The position numbers and the translations under genes are program-made. This document shows positions 7,306 through 15,337 of a stretch of 35,245 bases of DNA, piece after piece. The notes under the pieces are model-generated. The model was not told the origin of the DNA, ran no database searches, and saw only the letters and a program-made list of their open reading frames with translations. The stretch spans positions 1 to 35,245 of the forward strand of contig CAMWJC010000032.1 in NCBI GenBank assembly GCA_947174495.1. The letters are read 5' to 3'. The DNA is from an uncultured Lachnospiraceae bacterium (GTDB taxonomy: Bacteria; Bacillota; Clostridia; Lachnospirales; Lachnospiraceae). Each line of letters begins with the position of its first letter. The stretch's first letter is position 1.

Positions 7306-8274
7306 ATGTCGGAAACTTATTTAGCCCATGCGATTAGCGTTGTAGATGCTGCATGTACCTATGATGCAAATGTCAAATATCTACTTGCAGACAAACAGAT
7401 ATTGGCATATATACTTAAATATACAGTTATAGAATTTCAGGATATGGAAGTTAATGAGATTATATCCTGTATTGGAGATGACCTTGCCGTCGGAACAAAG
7501 GCTGTGGATGCCGGGGAACCAAATTACGGACGTGTACAGGATTCTAATACGGAAGATAATGTTCCGGGTGAGGGAAAAATATTTTATGATATCCGTTTTT
7601 CAGCGTATTTGAAAGAAGAAATGAAATTTCTGATCAATGTAGAGGCACAAAAATCCACAGATCCCGTTAAATTGGGATACCATTTGGAAAATAGGATTCA
7701 ATTCTATCTATCAAGAATGATCTCTGCACAGAAATTGACTGAATTTTTTAACAGCGATTATGACAACTTGAAAAAGGTACGGAGCATCTGGATTTGTATG
7801 GATCGCAGCGAAGACAGCGATGCCATTGAAGAAATTAGTTTCACTCCCAAAACGCTCTTTGGGAAGAAAAACATTTCTTTTTACAACGATTTGGTGAAAG
7901 GGATCATTGTTCATATTCGAATCGGGCAGCGCAATGGCGAATCACAAAATACATTGATCTCCATGCTGGAGTGCTTGTTTTCAGAAAGCGATATTAGTGA
8001 AAAGAAGCGTTTGTTGACTGAGAAATACGGAATGGTTATGACATCAGAATTGGAAGGAAGGGTACAAACTATGTGTAACTGGTCAGAGGTTATTATTGAA
8101 CGAGGTATGGAGCGTGGTATTGAACGTGGCATCGAGCAAGGTATAAAGCAGGAACGTTTTCATGCGATTGAGAGAATGCTTAAGGCTGGAGCAACGATGG
8201 CGCAGATTTTATCTTATGGCTATACGCAGGAAGAATTTACGGAGGTTGAAAGCGGTTTGTTTGCGAACGCCTAA
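7306..8274 (+). CDS. PD-(D/E)XK nuclease family protein (Rpn/transposase-associated type)
   Basis: A 322-residue protein of the large Rpn/PDDEXK_2 group. A YDIRFSAYL strand (Asp) followed by FLINVEAQK gives the D...ExQ arrangement of the restriction-nuclease fold around residues 93-115. The C-terminus carries tandem short repeats of ERGxERGI/EQGIKQ around residues 264-282, typical of these proteins, then a helical tail. Homologues promote DNA cleavage and recombination; many gut Firmicutes have several copies. AAAGGAG precedes the ATG by 6 bases. It stands alone between a consensus promoter and a strong terminator. No terminal inverted repeats were found to make it a mobile element. Confidence 0.85.
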   Translation: MSETYLAHAISVVDAACTYDANVKYLLADKQILAYILKYTVIEFQDMEVNEIISCIGDDLAVGTKAVDAGEPNYGRVQDSNTEDNVPGEGKIFYDIRFSAYLKEEMKFLINVEAQKSTDPVKLGYHLENRIQFYLSRMISAQKLTEFFNSDYDNLKKVRSIWICMDRSEDSDAIEEISFTPKTLFGKKNISFYNDLVKGIIVHIRIGQRNGESQNTLISMLECLFSESDISEKKRLLTEKYGMVMTSELEGRVQTMCNWSEVIIERGMERGIERGIEQGIKQERFHAIERMLKAGATMAQILSYGYTQEEFTEVESGLFANA

Positions 8275-8309
8275 ACGTTCAAGCTCAATATCAAAATTTT
8301 AGAATCTTT

Positions 8310-8356
8310 AAGGGTATCCCGGGAAGAGCGAAGCGCTCGGGATACCCTTGTTTTTT
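8310..8356 (+). terminator. Terminator after the PD-(D/E)XK gene
   Basis: AAGGGTATCCC (8310-8320) pairs with GGGATACCCTT (8338-8348), with a further GAGCG/CGCTC pairing in the loop, and a six-T tract follows at 8351-8356. A long, nearly perfect stem makes this a strong terminator. Confidence 0.88.
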
Positions 8357-8471
8357 GATAATACATTTATTGTATGAGGACGTATTCAAATTTGCCCACA
8401 TAGTCACTTACAATGTGTTATAATTTTATATACGATTGTGTGAAGAATATATTGAATTGCAGGTGATAGAT

Positions 8472-9020
8472 GTGCTTTATATTATGAGACATGGCAAAAC
8501 GGATTGGAATGTGATCCATAAACTACAGGGGAGAACAGATATCCCTTTAAATGATGAGGGCAGGGACATGGCAAAAGCTGCCGGAAAAGAATATCAGAAT
8601 ATCAATTTTGATGTCTGCTATTGTTCCCCTTTGATACGGGCGAAAGAAACAGCAGAAATCGTGTTGCATGGCAGAAACGTTCCGATTATATATGATGACC
8701 GGCTGAAGGAGATGGCATTTGGAATTTATGAAGGAATAGAAAACTTGTATGAACAGCCGGATTGTCCTGTGAATGTCTTTTTTCAAAACCCGCCACAATA
8801 TGTTGCGGCAGAGGGCGGAGAAAGTTTTGAAGAGCTTTTTGCCAGAACCGGTTCCTTCCTGAAAGAGGTAATCACTCCTGCGTTAAGTGAAAACAAGGAT
8901 ATTCTTATTGTGGGACATGGCGCAATGAATTCCAGTATTGTGTGTCAGATCAGGGGCATTCCTCTTGAGCGTTTTTGGGAGGCAGGGATTGAAAATTGTA
9001 AATTGATGAAATTGATTTAA
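8472..9020 (+). CDS. Histidine phosphatase family protein (phosphoglycerate mutase-like)
   Basis: A 182-residue enzyme of the branch-1 histidine phosphatase family. The phospho-acceptor motif RHG is at residues 6-8 (MLYIMRHGKTDWN). LQGRTDIPLNDEG, CYCSPLIRAKETAE and the second catalytic His in IVGHGAMNSS follow in the usual order. GTG 8472 was chosen as start because AGGTG lies 7 bases upstream and homologues begin at MLYIMRHG; the frame extends to an ATG at 8436 without a good ribosome site. The gene is monocistronic. The substrate is unknown; relatives act on phosphoglycerate, sugar phosphates or alpha-ribazole phosphate. Confidence 0.88.
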   Translation: MLYIMRHGKTDWNVIHKLQGRTDIPLNDEGRDMAKAAGKEYQNINFDVCYCSPLIRAKETAEIVLHGRNVPIIYDDRLKEMAFGIYEGIENLYEQPDCPVNVFFQNPPQYVAAEGGESFEELFARTGSFLKEVITPALSENKDILIVGHGAMNSSIVCQIRGIPLERFWEAGIENCKLMKLI

Positions 9021-9077
9021 AAAGATAGTTATGCTTATTTTGAAAGTTTAGGTGACGTAGAAATTTAAGGGGAAGCC

Positions 9078-9683
9078 ATGTTTAAAAAGTTTACATTGCA
9101 AGGGAATAGAGAATGCATAAGAACAGATGAAGAAATGATTATGATTGATAAATTAGCGGCGGATTCTGCATTTGAAAAATACAGCAAAGAGTTGCTGGGG
9201 AAATATCTGACCGGACAGGGATTTCGAAAGTGGAAAACCAGAGCATATGTCAGACGGAACCCGATCGATCTGCTTGAATACATAGATATTCAAAAAGAAA
9301 GATATGGTTCTAAAACCTTTACCATAAATTATGCGATCATGCCCTTGTATGTTCCGACAGAATATATGATCATTGGATTTGGAGACAGACTGGGGACTTT
9401 GATATCAGGAAAAGATATCTGGTGGGATTATGCGGCTGATGAAATGGCAAAGGTGAGTTTTCAAAATGTGGTACAGGCAATCTCGCAGTTTTTAATGCCT
9501 TGGTTTCAAAAATACAGCGAAGAATGCAATTACAGAAAGCAACTTGGGAAAGATGGAAAGAAATCATTTTGCGGATATGACAGTCAGTTATGGCTTGAAG
9601 CGTTAGATGGATATGAGGATAAAGAACGCATGATATTGGAAACGCTTCACAAGCTGAAACTACCTAAGGGATTGATGGAATAA
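9078..9683 (+). CDS. DUF4304-like protein
   Basis: A 201-residue protein. The core from about residue 45 (GFRKWKTRAYVRRNPIDLLEY), then IDIQKERYGSKTFTINY, and the late GFGDRLGTLISGKDIWWDYA resemble the DUF4304 pattern: a strand with Lys/Arg, an aromatic hydrophobic strand with INxQK, then RxG and a WW motif. Function is unknown. AGGGG precedes the ATG by 6 bases. The 9704-9742 inverted repeat lies just downstream. The family call is moderate; there is no signal peptide or membrane segment. Confidence 0.6.
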   Translation: MFKKFTLQGNRECIRTDEEMIMIDKLAADSAFEKYSKELLGKYLTGQGFRKWKTRAYVRRNPIDLLEYIDIQKERYGSKTFTINYAIMPLYVPTEYMIIGFGDRLGTLISGKDIWWDYAADEMAKVSFQNVVQAISQFLMPWFQKYSEECNYRKQLGKDGKKSFCGYDSQLWLEALDGYEDKERMILETLHKLKLPKGLME

Positions 9684-9703
9684 ATTGCAGTTTTTAAGTC
9701 TAC

Positions 9704-9742
9704 GCAGCGTAGAATTCGTAAAAATACCGGATTCTACGCTGC
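9704..9742. repeat. 12-bp inverted repeat upstream of the XRE regulator gene
   Basis: GCAGCGTAGAAT (9704-9715) and ATTCTACGCTGC (9731-9742) are exact inverted copies separated by 15 bases. No T tract follows on either strand, so it is not an obvious terminator. It lies 54 bases before the XRE gene start, in a position suited to an autoregulatory operator or a transcript 5' hairpin. Confidence 0.7.
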
Positions 9743-9796
9743 ATGTGTGTTAAAACACGTGAAAAAAGCGATAATGAAATCAGAAAGGAGGTACGC

Positions 9797-10402
9797 ATGG
9801 ATCAAATCAGAATTGGTAAGTTTATTGCTGAAGAACGAAAACGGAAAGGATACACGCAAAGAAAGCTGGCTGAACAGCTTGGAATCAGCGATAAAACGAT
9901 ATCAAAGTGGGAAAGAGGTAATGGGTTCCCGGAGGTTTCATTATTATTGCCATTATGCGAAGAACTGGAGATAACAGTTAATGAGCTTTTGGTGGGAGAG
10001 AGAGTTTCCGAGGAGGAATATCAAGAGAAAGCGGAGGAAAATATGGTAAATTTATTAATGGAAGCACAAGAGAGCAAAAAGAAAATAGTATTATCTGCAA
10101 TGATAGTAGGATTGACCTTGCTGTCAGCACTGACATTATTTGTTATTTCAGGTGCGCTCGTTATGGAAAACTGGATACGGATAATTTTGACTAGTATCGG
10201 GGTGGTAGTAATCGTTGGCGGAATTATAATTGCATGTATTCTTGACAGAGATGCGGGAGCATTTGAGTGTCCGGAATGCAAAGAACGATTTGTCCCTGAA
10301 ATGAGTGCGTATATTATGGGACCGCATACCATAACGAGACGGAAATTAAAATGCCCCAAGTGTGGAGCACATAAATATTGTAAAAAAGTTTTGACGAAAT
10401 AG
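9797..10402 (+). CDS. Membrane-anchored XRE-family regulator with C-terminal zinc ribbon
   Basis: A 201-residue protein with three parts. Residues 5-60 are an HTH_3 domain (IAEERKRKGYTQRKLAEQLG, SDKTISKWERG, PEVSLLLPLCEELEITVNELL). Two hydrophobic helices lie at about 96-118 and 123-146. The C-terminal domain has CPECKERF and CPKCGAHKYC, a likely zinc ribbon. ATG 9797 was preferred over upstream 9743 because AAAGGAGG at 9784-9791 sits 5 bases before it. The combination suggests a membrane-tethered transcription regulator with a metal- or redox-sensing tail. The 12-bp inverted repeat upstream may be its operator. The signal sensed is unknown. Confidence 0.82.
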   Translation: MDQIRIGKFIAEERKRKGYTQRKLAEQLGISDKTISKWERGNGFPEVSLLLPLCEELEITVNELLVGERVSEEEYQEKAEENMVNLLMEAQESKKKIVLSAMIVGLTLLSALTLFVISGALVMENWIRIILTSIGVVVIVGGIIIACILDRDAGAFECPECKERFVPEMSAYIMGPHTITRRKLKCPKCGAHKYCKKVLTK

Positions 10403-10415
10403 AAGGCGTTAGTTT

Positions 10416-10580
10416 CAGCCATGCCATTCATAATCTGCCGGATTAAGGATTTTTCTAGAATAAAAACAATGTCCGTCAGATTATTCATGCCGGGCGTCCG
10501 CCCTATAGAAACAAAAGTATAAGTCTCCCATCGTGAGCAAGCTCCCGTGGGAGTCTTATATTTTTGTTTCTGCATGGCTG
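10416..10580. repeat. Nested palindromic element (possible MITE-like or structured RNA)
   Basis: Terminal arms CAGCCATGC (10416-10424) and GCATGGCTG (10572-10580) are exact inverted copies. They enclose an imperfect hairpin built on ATAATCTG/CAGATTAT (about 10428-10490), a small GGGC/GCCC hairpin and a long hairpin at 10508-10570. The whole folds as a multi-arm junction. The element fills most of the gap between the XRE gene and the two-component operon. Confidence 0.55.
10508..10570. terminator. Long hairpin, possible bidirectional terminator
   Basis: GAAACAAAA (10508-10516) pairs with TTTTGTTTC (10562-10570), with further TATAAG/CTTATA and CTCCCA/TGGGAG pairing inside. A-rich and T-rich arm ends could terminate transcripts from either side. 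It is nested in the 10416-10580 element. Confidence 0.5.
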
Positions 10581-10661
10581 ATCTGTTTACATTTTGTTGC
10601 TTTTTTTCCGAAACGGATATGGTAAAATGATTTCAGTTTGTGTACAAAAGCAGGGGGCATG

Positions 10662-11336
10662 ATGGTGAAGACTAAAATTTTGGTAATTGAGGATGATATA
10701 TCGATTTCGGAGTTGATCTGCATGAATCTGGAGGCAGCAGGGTATGAAACGGTTGCTATCAGGGATGGACTTGAGGCAGAAGCTTTTTTGCAAGGATGTG
10801 CGGAGAATGAGTTTGCGCTTGCATTGGCGGATGTGATGCTTCCCGGTAAGGATGGATTTGCATTGATGGAGGATCTGCAGAAGAGGAAAATTCCGGTTAT
10901 TTATCTTACAGCCAAAGATGATGTGATTTCCAAGGTGCATGGATTGAAGGCCGGTGCCGAGGATTATATTGTTAAGCCTTTTGAAGTATTGGAGCTGCTT
11001 GTGCGGATTGAAAAGGTGCTGAAAAGAACAGGGCGGAGCAGGCAGAAGATACAGATTCGGGATGTGGTAATCGATTTAAAGGAGCACAGTGTTTCTAAAG
11101 CGGGTGAAAAAGTGGCTTTGAAACCTTTGGAATATGAACTTTTGGTAACATTGGCAAGCAGCAAAAATGTTGCCTTTTCAAGGGAAGAGCTTTTAAATCA
11201 AATTTGGGGCTGTGACTACATGGGAGAGACCAGAACCGTGGATGTCCATATCGGTCAGCTTCGAAAAAAACTGGATTTTTATGATGTAATTCGGACAATT
11301 TCCAAAACAGGATATCGGTTGGAGGATCTTTCGTAA
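10662..11336 (+). CDS. OmpR-family response regulator
   Basis: A 224-residue two-domain regulator. The receiver has the acidic pair (IEDD, residues 9-12), the phospho-acceptor Asp57 in LADVMLPG, Thr in YLTAKDD and Lys in VKPF. The C-terminal winged helix has LKPLEYELLVTLAS, FSREELLNQIWG and TVDVHIGQLRKKL plus the final ISKTGYRL. AGGGGG at 10652-10657 serves the ATG at 10662; ATG 10659 and GTG 10665 are alternatives. The kinase gene starts directly after the stop. A TTTACA motif lies upstream at 10586-10591, the same motif found four times before the lipoprotein gene, suggesting autoregulation. Confidence 0.92.
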   Translation: MVKTKILVIEDDISISELICMNLEAAGYETVAIRDGLEAEAFLQGCAENEFALALADVMLPGKDGFALMEDLQKRKIPVIYLTAKDDVISKVHGLKAGAEDYIVKPFEVLELLVRIEKVLKRTGRSRQKIQIRDVVIDLKEHSVSKAGEKVALKPLEYELLVTLASSKNVAFSREELLNQIWGCDYMGETRTVDVHIGQLRKKLDFYDVIRTISKTGYRLEDLS

Positions 11337-12746
11337 ATGAAATTGTGGAAAAAGCTGTCTTTGGTGACGGTGCTGGTTATGCTGGGAGCAATGGCGGCCT
11401 CAGGACTGGCAGTGATTTATTACGAAAAACAATATAATCAGGAAAAGACTGTTGAAAATTATGAGCAGCAGTTAAAGTTTACCTCTTATTCTCTGAGGAA
11501 GGAATTGGAGGAAGGAATTCAGGCAGGTTATAATGAGATCACTATGAATTCCTATGTGGATTTTGTAATGAGAAGGCTGGAAGGGGATCAATATATATTG
11601 GTCAAAAATAACCAGGTTATTTTTAACAGGACACCTTATGATCTGGCGAAGCCGGAGGATGAGAGATGGGGAGGAGAGGAGCCTCACAGCATTATACTCA
11701 AGCGGGAAAATGACTACTATCTAATCACGGGCAAAAAGATTATGATGGCGGGAAATGATGAGTACAAGCTGGTTCTTATCCAGGATATTTCCCTGCTGTA
11801 TGAGGGACTTAGGCAACAGGCCATTTACAGTCTGATCATTTATTTTTGTGCCACAATTATTTCTGTAATTCTAATTTTTCTGATTACAAGACGGATACTG
11901 AAGCCACTCAGAGAACTGCAAAGTGCAGCGCTTGACATTAGCGGTGGTAATTTGAAACGGCGTGCAGCCGTGCGCACCAGGGATGAAATCGGGAGTGTGG
12001 CGAAGGCGTTTAATGCAATGGCTGATCAGATTGAAAATCAGGTTACAGAGCTGGAACAGGAGTCAGAACGAAGGAAACAGCTCCTAGGGAGTCTGACACA
12101 TGAATTGAAAACACCTATGACATCCATTATCGGATATTCGGATACACTTCTTCATGTGAATTTAAAAGGGGAACAAAAACAGCTTGCATTGTATCATATT
12201 AAAGAAGAGTGCAGCCGTCTGGGGCGCCTCGGAAGTAAATTGATGAGTCTTATGGGACTGTATGACAATGACAGTATCTGTATGGAGAATGTTTCCATGC
12301 AGGAGCTTTTTGAACAGACGGCTCAGATAGAAAAGCATCCCTTAAACAACAGAGGAATCAAGCTGGAATATGTGTGCGCCATGGGAAATCGGAGGGTAGA
12401 TCGGGATTTGCTGGAGAGCCTTCTGATTAATCTTATTGATAACAGTGCCAAGGCCAGCCGGGAGGGTGATACAATCTATCTGATTGGAGAGGGAAACAGA
12501 ATCCTTGTTAAGGATCAGGGGTGTGGAATTCCAGAAGAAGAGATTAACCGTGTCACGGAAGCTTTTTATATGGTAGATAAAGCCCGAAGCAGGAAGGAAG
12601 GCGGATGCGGGCTGGGACTCGCGCTTTGCAGTAAGATTGCCACACTGCATGGAGCGAAGCTTTTGATTGAAAGTAAAGTGGGAGAGGGAACGCAGATTTC
12701 CGTAATTTTTGAAGAAGATGGGGATGGAAAAGGAGTTTATTCATAA
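11337..12746 (+). CDS. Sensor histidine kinase with HAMP domain
   Basis: A 469-residue membrane kinase. TM1 is at about residues 7-29, an extracytoplasmic sensor region at 30-160 and TM2 at about 162-185. HAMP follows at about 186-238 (RRILKPLRELQSAA...EIGSVAKAFNAMADQI). The HisKA H-box is SLTHELKTPMTS with phospho-His255. The ATPase domain shows the N-box LINLIDNSAKAS, G1 VKDQGCGIP and G2 GGCGLGLAL. The ATG abuts the regulator stop, so the two genes are probably translationally coupled. The likely partner is the preceding OmpR-type regulator. The stimulus is unknown; the lipoprotein downstream may be a target. Confidence 0.93.
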   Translation: MKLWKKLSLVTVLVMLGAMAASGLAVIYYEKQYNQEKTVENYEQQLKFTSYSLRKELEEGIQAGYNEITMNSYVDFVMRRLEGDQYILVKNNQVIFNRTPYDLAKPEDERWGGEEPHSIILKRENDYYLITGKKIMMAGNDEYKLVLIQDISLLYEGLRQQAIYSLIIYFCATIISVILIFLITRRILKPLRELQSAALDISGGNLKRRAAVRTRDEIGSVAKAFNAMADQIENQVTELEQESERRKQLLGSLTHELKTPMTSIIGYSDTLLHVNLKGEQKQLALYHIKEECSRLGRLGSKLMSLMGLYDNDSICMENVSMQELFEQTAQIEKHPLNNRGIKLEYVCAMGNRRVDRDLLESLLINLIDNSAKASREGDTIYLIGEGNRILVKDQGCGIPEEEINRVTEAFYMVDKARSRKEGGCGLGLALCSKIATLHGAKLLIESKVGEGTQISVIFEEDGDGKGVYS

Positions 12747-12763
12747 AAACTACGGGAAACTGT

Positions 12764-12821
12764 TTACAAATAAATTACAATACATTAAATATTTTTTACA
12801 GTATGCTGAATACTTTTTACA
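12764..12821. promoter_or_regulatory. Four phased TTACA direct repeats, candidate response-regulator operator
   Basis: TTACA occurs at 12764, 12775, 12796 and 12817, so the start-to-start steps are 11, 21 and 21 bases. All copies are in one orientation and close to whole helical turns. The last two sit in identical TTTTTACAG 9-mers. OmpR-family regulators bind such direct repeats. A possible -10, TATACA, is at 12842-12847, so the last repeat would occupy the -35 region. Confidence 0.55.
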
Positions 12822-12920
12822 GGCGAAAGGAATATGCTTTCTATACACAAGAGGACGGTATGGAACATAACACGTTCTCATGGAGTAAAGGCATTGTGAT
12901 GATGCAGAAAAGAGGTTGTT

Positions 12921-14450
12921 ATGAAAGCAAAAAAATGGTTGTTGGGCTGCGTGGCAGCAGCAGTATTAGGAATGTTGGCTACAGGCTGTAGTAATTCCAT
13001 GGAAACGGAAGAGGAAATTATTACCATGAAGGACGAAAGCGTCGGAAGCGGGGAAAGCGGGATGCCGCCGGAAGCGGGAGAAGGACAGGTACTTACTCGG
13101 GAAGCAGGGGAACTTGGTGGGATTGCCGAGCAGGTGCAGGCGCCGGAACATTATACGGCGGATTTTTCCGCAGGAAGTATTACAGTGAAGGTGGATGCCC
13201 CATTGGTAATTCCGGATGGGGAAGGCTTCAAAACTTACCGGGTAAAGGGACGTCCTTTTGAACAGAAAGACTATGAGCAGGTCAGCCATACTCTTTTAAA
13301 GGATGTAGCGCTCTGGGAACGAGATTTGGAGGTAATGTCTGATTCTAACGGTATGACCAGAGAAGAAATTGAGCAGCGAATTGCCGAAAAGGAGTCAGAA
13401 ATGTCGGAAGCCAAGGCATTAGGTGCAAAGGGAATAAGTGCTTATGAGGCAAATGTAGGGAAAAGCCTTGAGGAAGAGCAGAAAAGTTTAGAGTATTTGT
13501 ACAGTAGGCTGGAATATGCATTGGAGGAGCCGGTGACTGTGGAAGTGCCTGCTGTAGTCACTGTTGACGTGGGAGATAAACAGGGGCTGAATAAGGAGGC
13601 TGGGTTGCTTTCCGGATATGCCACGGTGGATGGTGCCGATTATTTGGTGGATCTGAATAACGTGTTCCGGGAAGACTGGCATTGGAACACTTTTCAGATT
13701 ACCTCAAAAGAGGAGGATACTGGTTATTTTTTACCCTATTATAGTTTTTGGGAGTTAAGTGACGAGCAGAAAGAAAGTGCTGCCCTTTCCATTGATGAGA
13801 TCAGGACTAAGGCTGAAGAAGTCGTTGCGGCGATGGGATTTACGGATTTTGTGCCTGCCGGTGAAGAATACTTTGCCATCCAAAAAGATGTGACCGAGAA
13901 TATTTCTCTGGAGGATAAAGTGCGGAAAATTGGCTATGGAATCCATTTTACAAGAAGTCTTGATGGTGTACCTGTGACTTATACTCGTGAGCCGGGAACA
14001 ACGATGGAAGATGGGGAAAGCTTAGTGTGGCCTTATGAGAATCTGACCTTGGTTTATGATGAGGATGGGATCGTTGACTTTGTGTGGGGAAACCCTTACG
14101 AAATAGAAAAAGTATCCGATGAGTATTTGTTTCTTCTGCCCTTTGCGGAGATACAGAACATTTTTGAAGAGATGATCATTAAGAAGTATCAGAGTTGGGT
14201 TGAAGACAACAGTGACGTGAATATGAAATTGGATTTCCAAATCAAGGAAGTTCGCCTGGGATATATGCGGGTGCGGGAAAAAGGAAATGCACAAGAAGCG
14301 TCCATGATTCCGGTATGGGATTTTATGGGAACCCAGAGTATCACATATGACGGTGCGGAGTCTGGTTATGATGACGGATCAATTTTTAACAGCCAGATTA
14401 CCATCAATGCGCTGGATGGCACAATCATTGACAGAGGTTCGGGATATTAA
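12921..14450 (+). CDS. Large predicted lipoprotein, DUF6034-like
   Basis: A 509-residue exported protein. A Lys-rich n-region, a hydrophobic helix and the lipobox LATGC give a lipoprotein signal with lipidated Cys at about residue 23. A low-complexity acidic Gly/Glu linker follows to about residue 70. The mature part contains VKVDAPLVIPDGEGFKTYRV and a Glu/Lys-rich coiled region around 140-185, then a mixed alpha/beta domain. I think it belongs to DUF6034-like clostridial lipoproteins, but that is a tentative call. AGAGG precedes the ATG. The upstream gap carries phased TTACA repeats, so control by the adjacent two-component system is likely. Confidence 0.75.
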   Translation: MKAKKWLLGCVAAAVLGMLATGCSNSMETEEEIITMKDESVGSGESGMPPEAGEGQVLTREAGELGGIAEQVQAPEHYTADFSAGSITVKVDAPLVIPDGEGFKTYRVKGRPFEQKDYEQVSHTLLKDVALWERDLEVMSDSNGMTREEIEQRIAEKESEMSEAKALGAKGISAYEANVGKSLEEEQKSLEYLYSRLEYALEEPVTVEVPAVVTVDVGDKQGLNKEAGLLSGYATVDGADYLVDLNNVFREDWHWNTFQITSKEEDTGYFLPYYSFWELSDEQKESAALSIDEIRTKAEEVVAAMGFTDFVPAGEEYFAIQKDVTENISLEDKVRKIGYGIHFTRSLDGVPVTYTREPGTTMEDGESLVWPYENLTLVYDEDGIVDFVWGNPYEIEKVSDEYLFLLPFAEIQNIFEEMIIKKYQSWVEDNSDVNMKLDFQIKEVRLGYMRVREKGNAQEASMIPVWDFMGTQSITYDGAESGYDDGSIFNSQITINALDGTIIDRGSGY

Positions 14451-14535
14451 GGGATAAAGCAGCTTCGGGCATACATCTTGACACAGGCAGGAGCATGAGA
14501 GACAGAAGAGAAAGAAGAAAGGACAGGAAGGAATC

Positions 14536-15207
14536 ATGCAGGTTAAAGGGAAAAAGGCAGTATGCATATCAGCATCAAACGTGATGGGCAGCAGAAAACA
14601 GAGCACTTCATATCTTATATGTGAGAAAATCAAAAAAATACTGGAATACAATCAGGTGTCTTGCAATATTTTGGATTTAAGGGAGTATGAGGTCAATCCC
14701 TGTATCGGATGCGGACAGTGCTTTGAGAGCAAACGCTGCAGCCGGGATCAGGAGTTTAATGCCATTTATGATATGCTTGCAGATACAGACTGGTGTTTTT
14801 TTGTATCGCCTCACTATGCTCCGATTCCCGCTAAGCTCTGTATGCTATTGGAAAAGATGGAGCAGATCACGTTTCTGCATTGGTGGAAGGATAATTCTTA
14901 TTGTTCGGAACTGCACGGGAAACTTGCAGGAATTGTTTCTCACGGAGGCGGAGAGAAATGGGCCCTGGACAGCTATAAGGCAATGGTAAATGATACCATT
15001 GCCAATGCGTTGGATACAATTCAAATGAAAGTGGTGCCGTTCAGTTTTAAATGGGATACGGGAATATCTCTTCCGGTACGAAGCACGCGGGAGCAGGAGG
15101 GGATTTTCCCGGTTCAGGAGTACGATTGGGAAGCCATTGAAGAGAGTCTTTGCACATACGTTGAGGTAGTGGTTCAGACGGCACGTTCTCTTTATGCGTT
15201 AAAGTAG
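14536..15207 (+). CDS. Flavodoxin-fold NAD(P)H-dependent reductase, iron-sulfur flavoprotein-like
   Basis: A 223-residue protein with a flavodoxin-like N-terminus (AVCISASNVMGSRKQSTSYL) that fits the FMN phosphate-binding loop. CIGCGQCFESKRC follows at residues 56-68, a Cys cluster like that of iron-sulfur flavoproteins or NADPH-dependent FMN reductases. VSPHYAPIPAKLCMLLEKM is the usual next flavodoxin segment. AGGAAGG precedes the ATG. It lies 85 bases after the lipoprotein gene with no terminator in between, so may be co-expressed. The electron acceptor is unknown; the extra Cys residues favour a cluster, but this is inference. Confidence 0.78.
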   Translation: MQVKGKKAVCISASNVMGSRKQSTSYLICEKIKKILEYNQVSCNILDLREYEVNPCIGCGQCFESKRCSRDQEFNAIYDMLADTDWCFFVSPHYAPIPAKLCMLLEKMEQITFLHWWKDNSYCSELHGKLAGIVSHGGGEKWALDSYKAMVNDTIANALDTIQMKVVPFSFKWDTGISLPVRSTREQEGIFPVQEYDWEAIEESLCTYVEVVVQTARSLYALK

Positions 15208-15302
15208 ACGGGCGTTTCTACAGACAGAACAAGCAGCGAAAAATTTGTGCAAGCACAATTTTCCATTATTTATTCTATCTGGCTGAACTTTTAAATTATA
15301 AA

Positions 15303-15331
15303 TTGACAAAACGGATAATCTACATTATGAT
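15303..15331 (+). promoter_or_regulatory. Promoter of the aspS T-box transcript
   Basis: Consensus TTGACA (15303-15308), a 17-base spacer and TATGAT (15326-15331). Transcription would begin near 15338, just before stem I of the T-box. Confidence 0.85.
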
Positions 15332-15337
15332 TATAGC

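Noticed and set aside
7306..8274. Insertion sequence based on the transposase-associated nuclease
   Set aside because: No terminal inverted repeats or direct repeats flank it; it has its own promoter and terminator like an ordinary gene.
10021..10575. 184-codon minus-strand frame opposite the XRE regulator
   Set aside because: It overlaps the confident HTH/zinc-ribbon gene and runs into the palindromic element; no motif or ribosome site.
12803..12991. 62-codon frame before the lipoprotein gene
   Set aside because: It overlaps the lipoprotein signal sequence in another frame and lies over the candidate promoter; no ribosome site.
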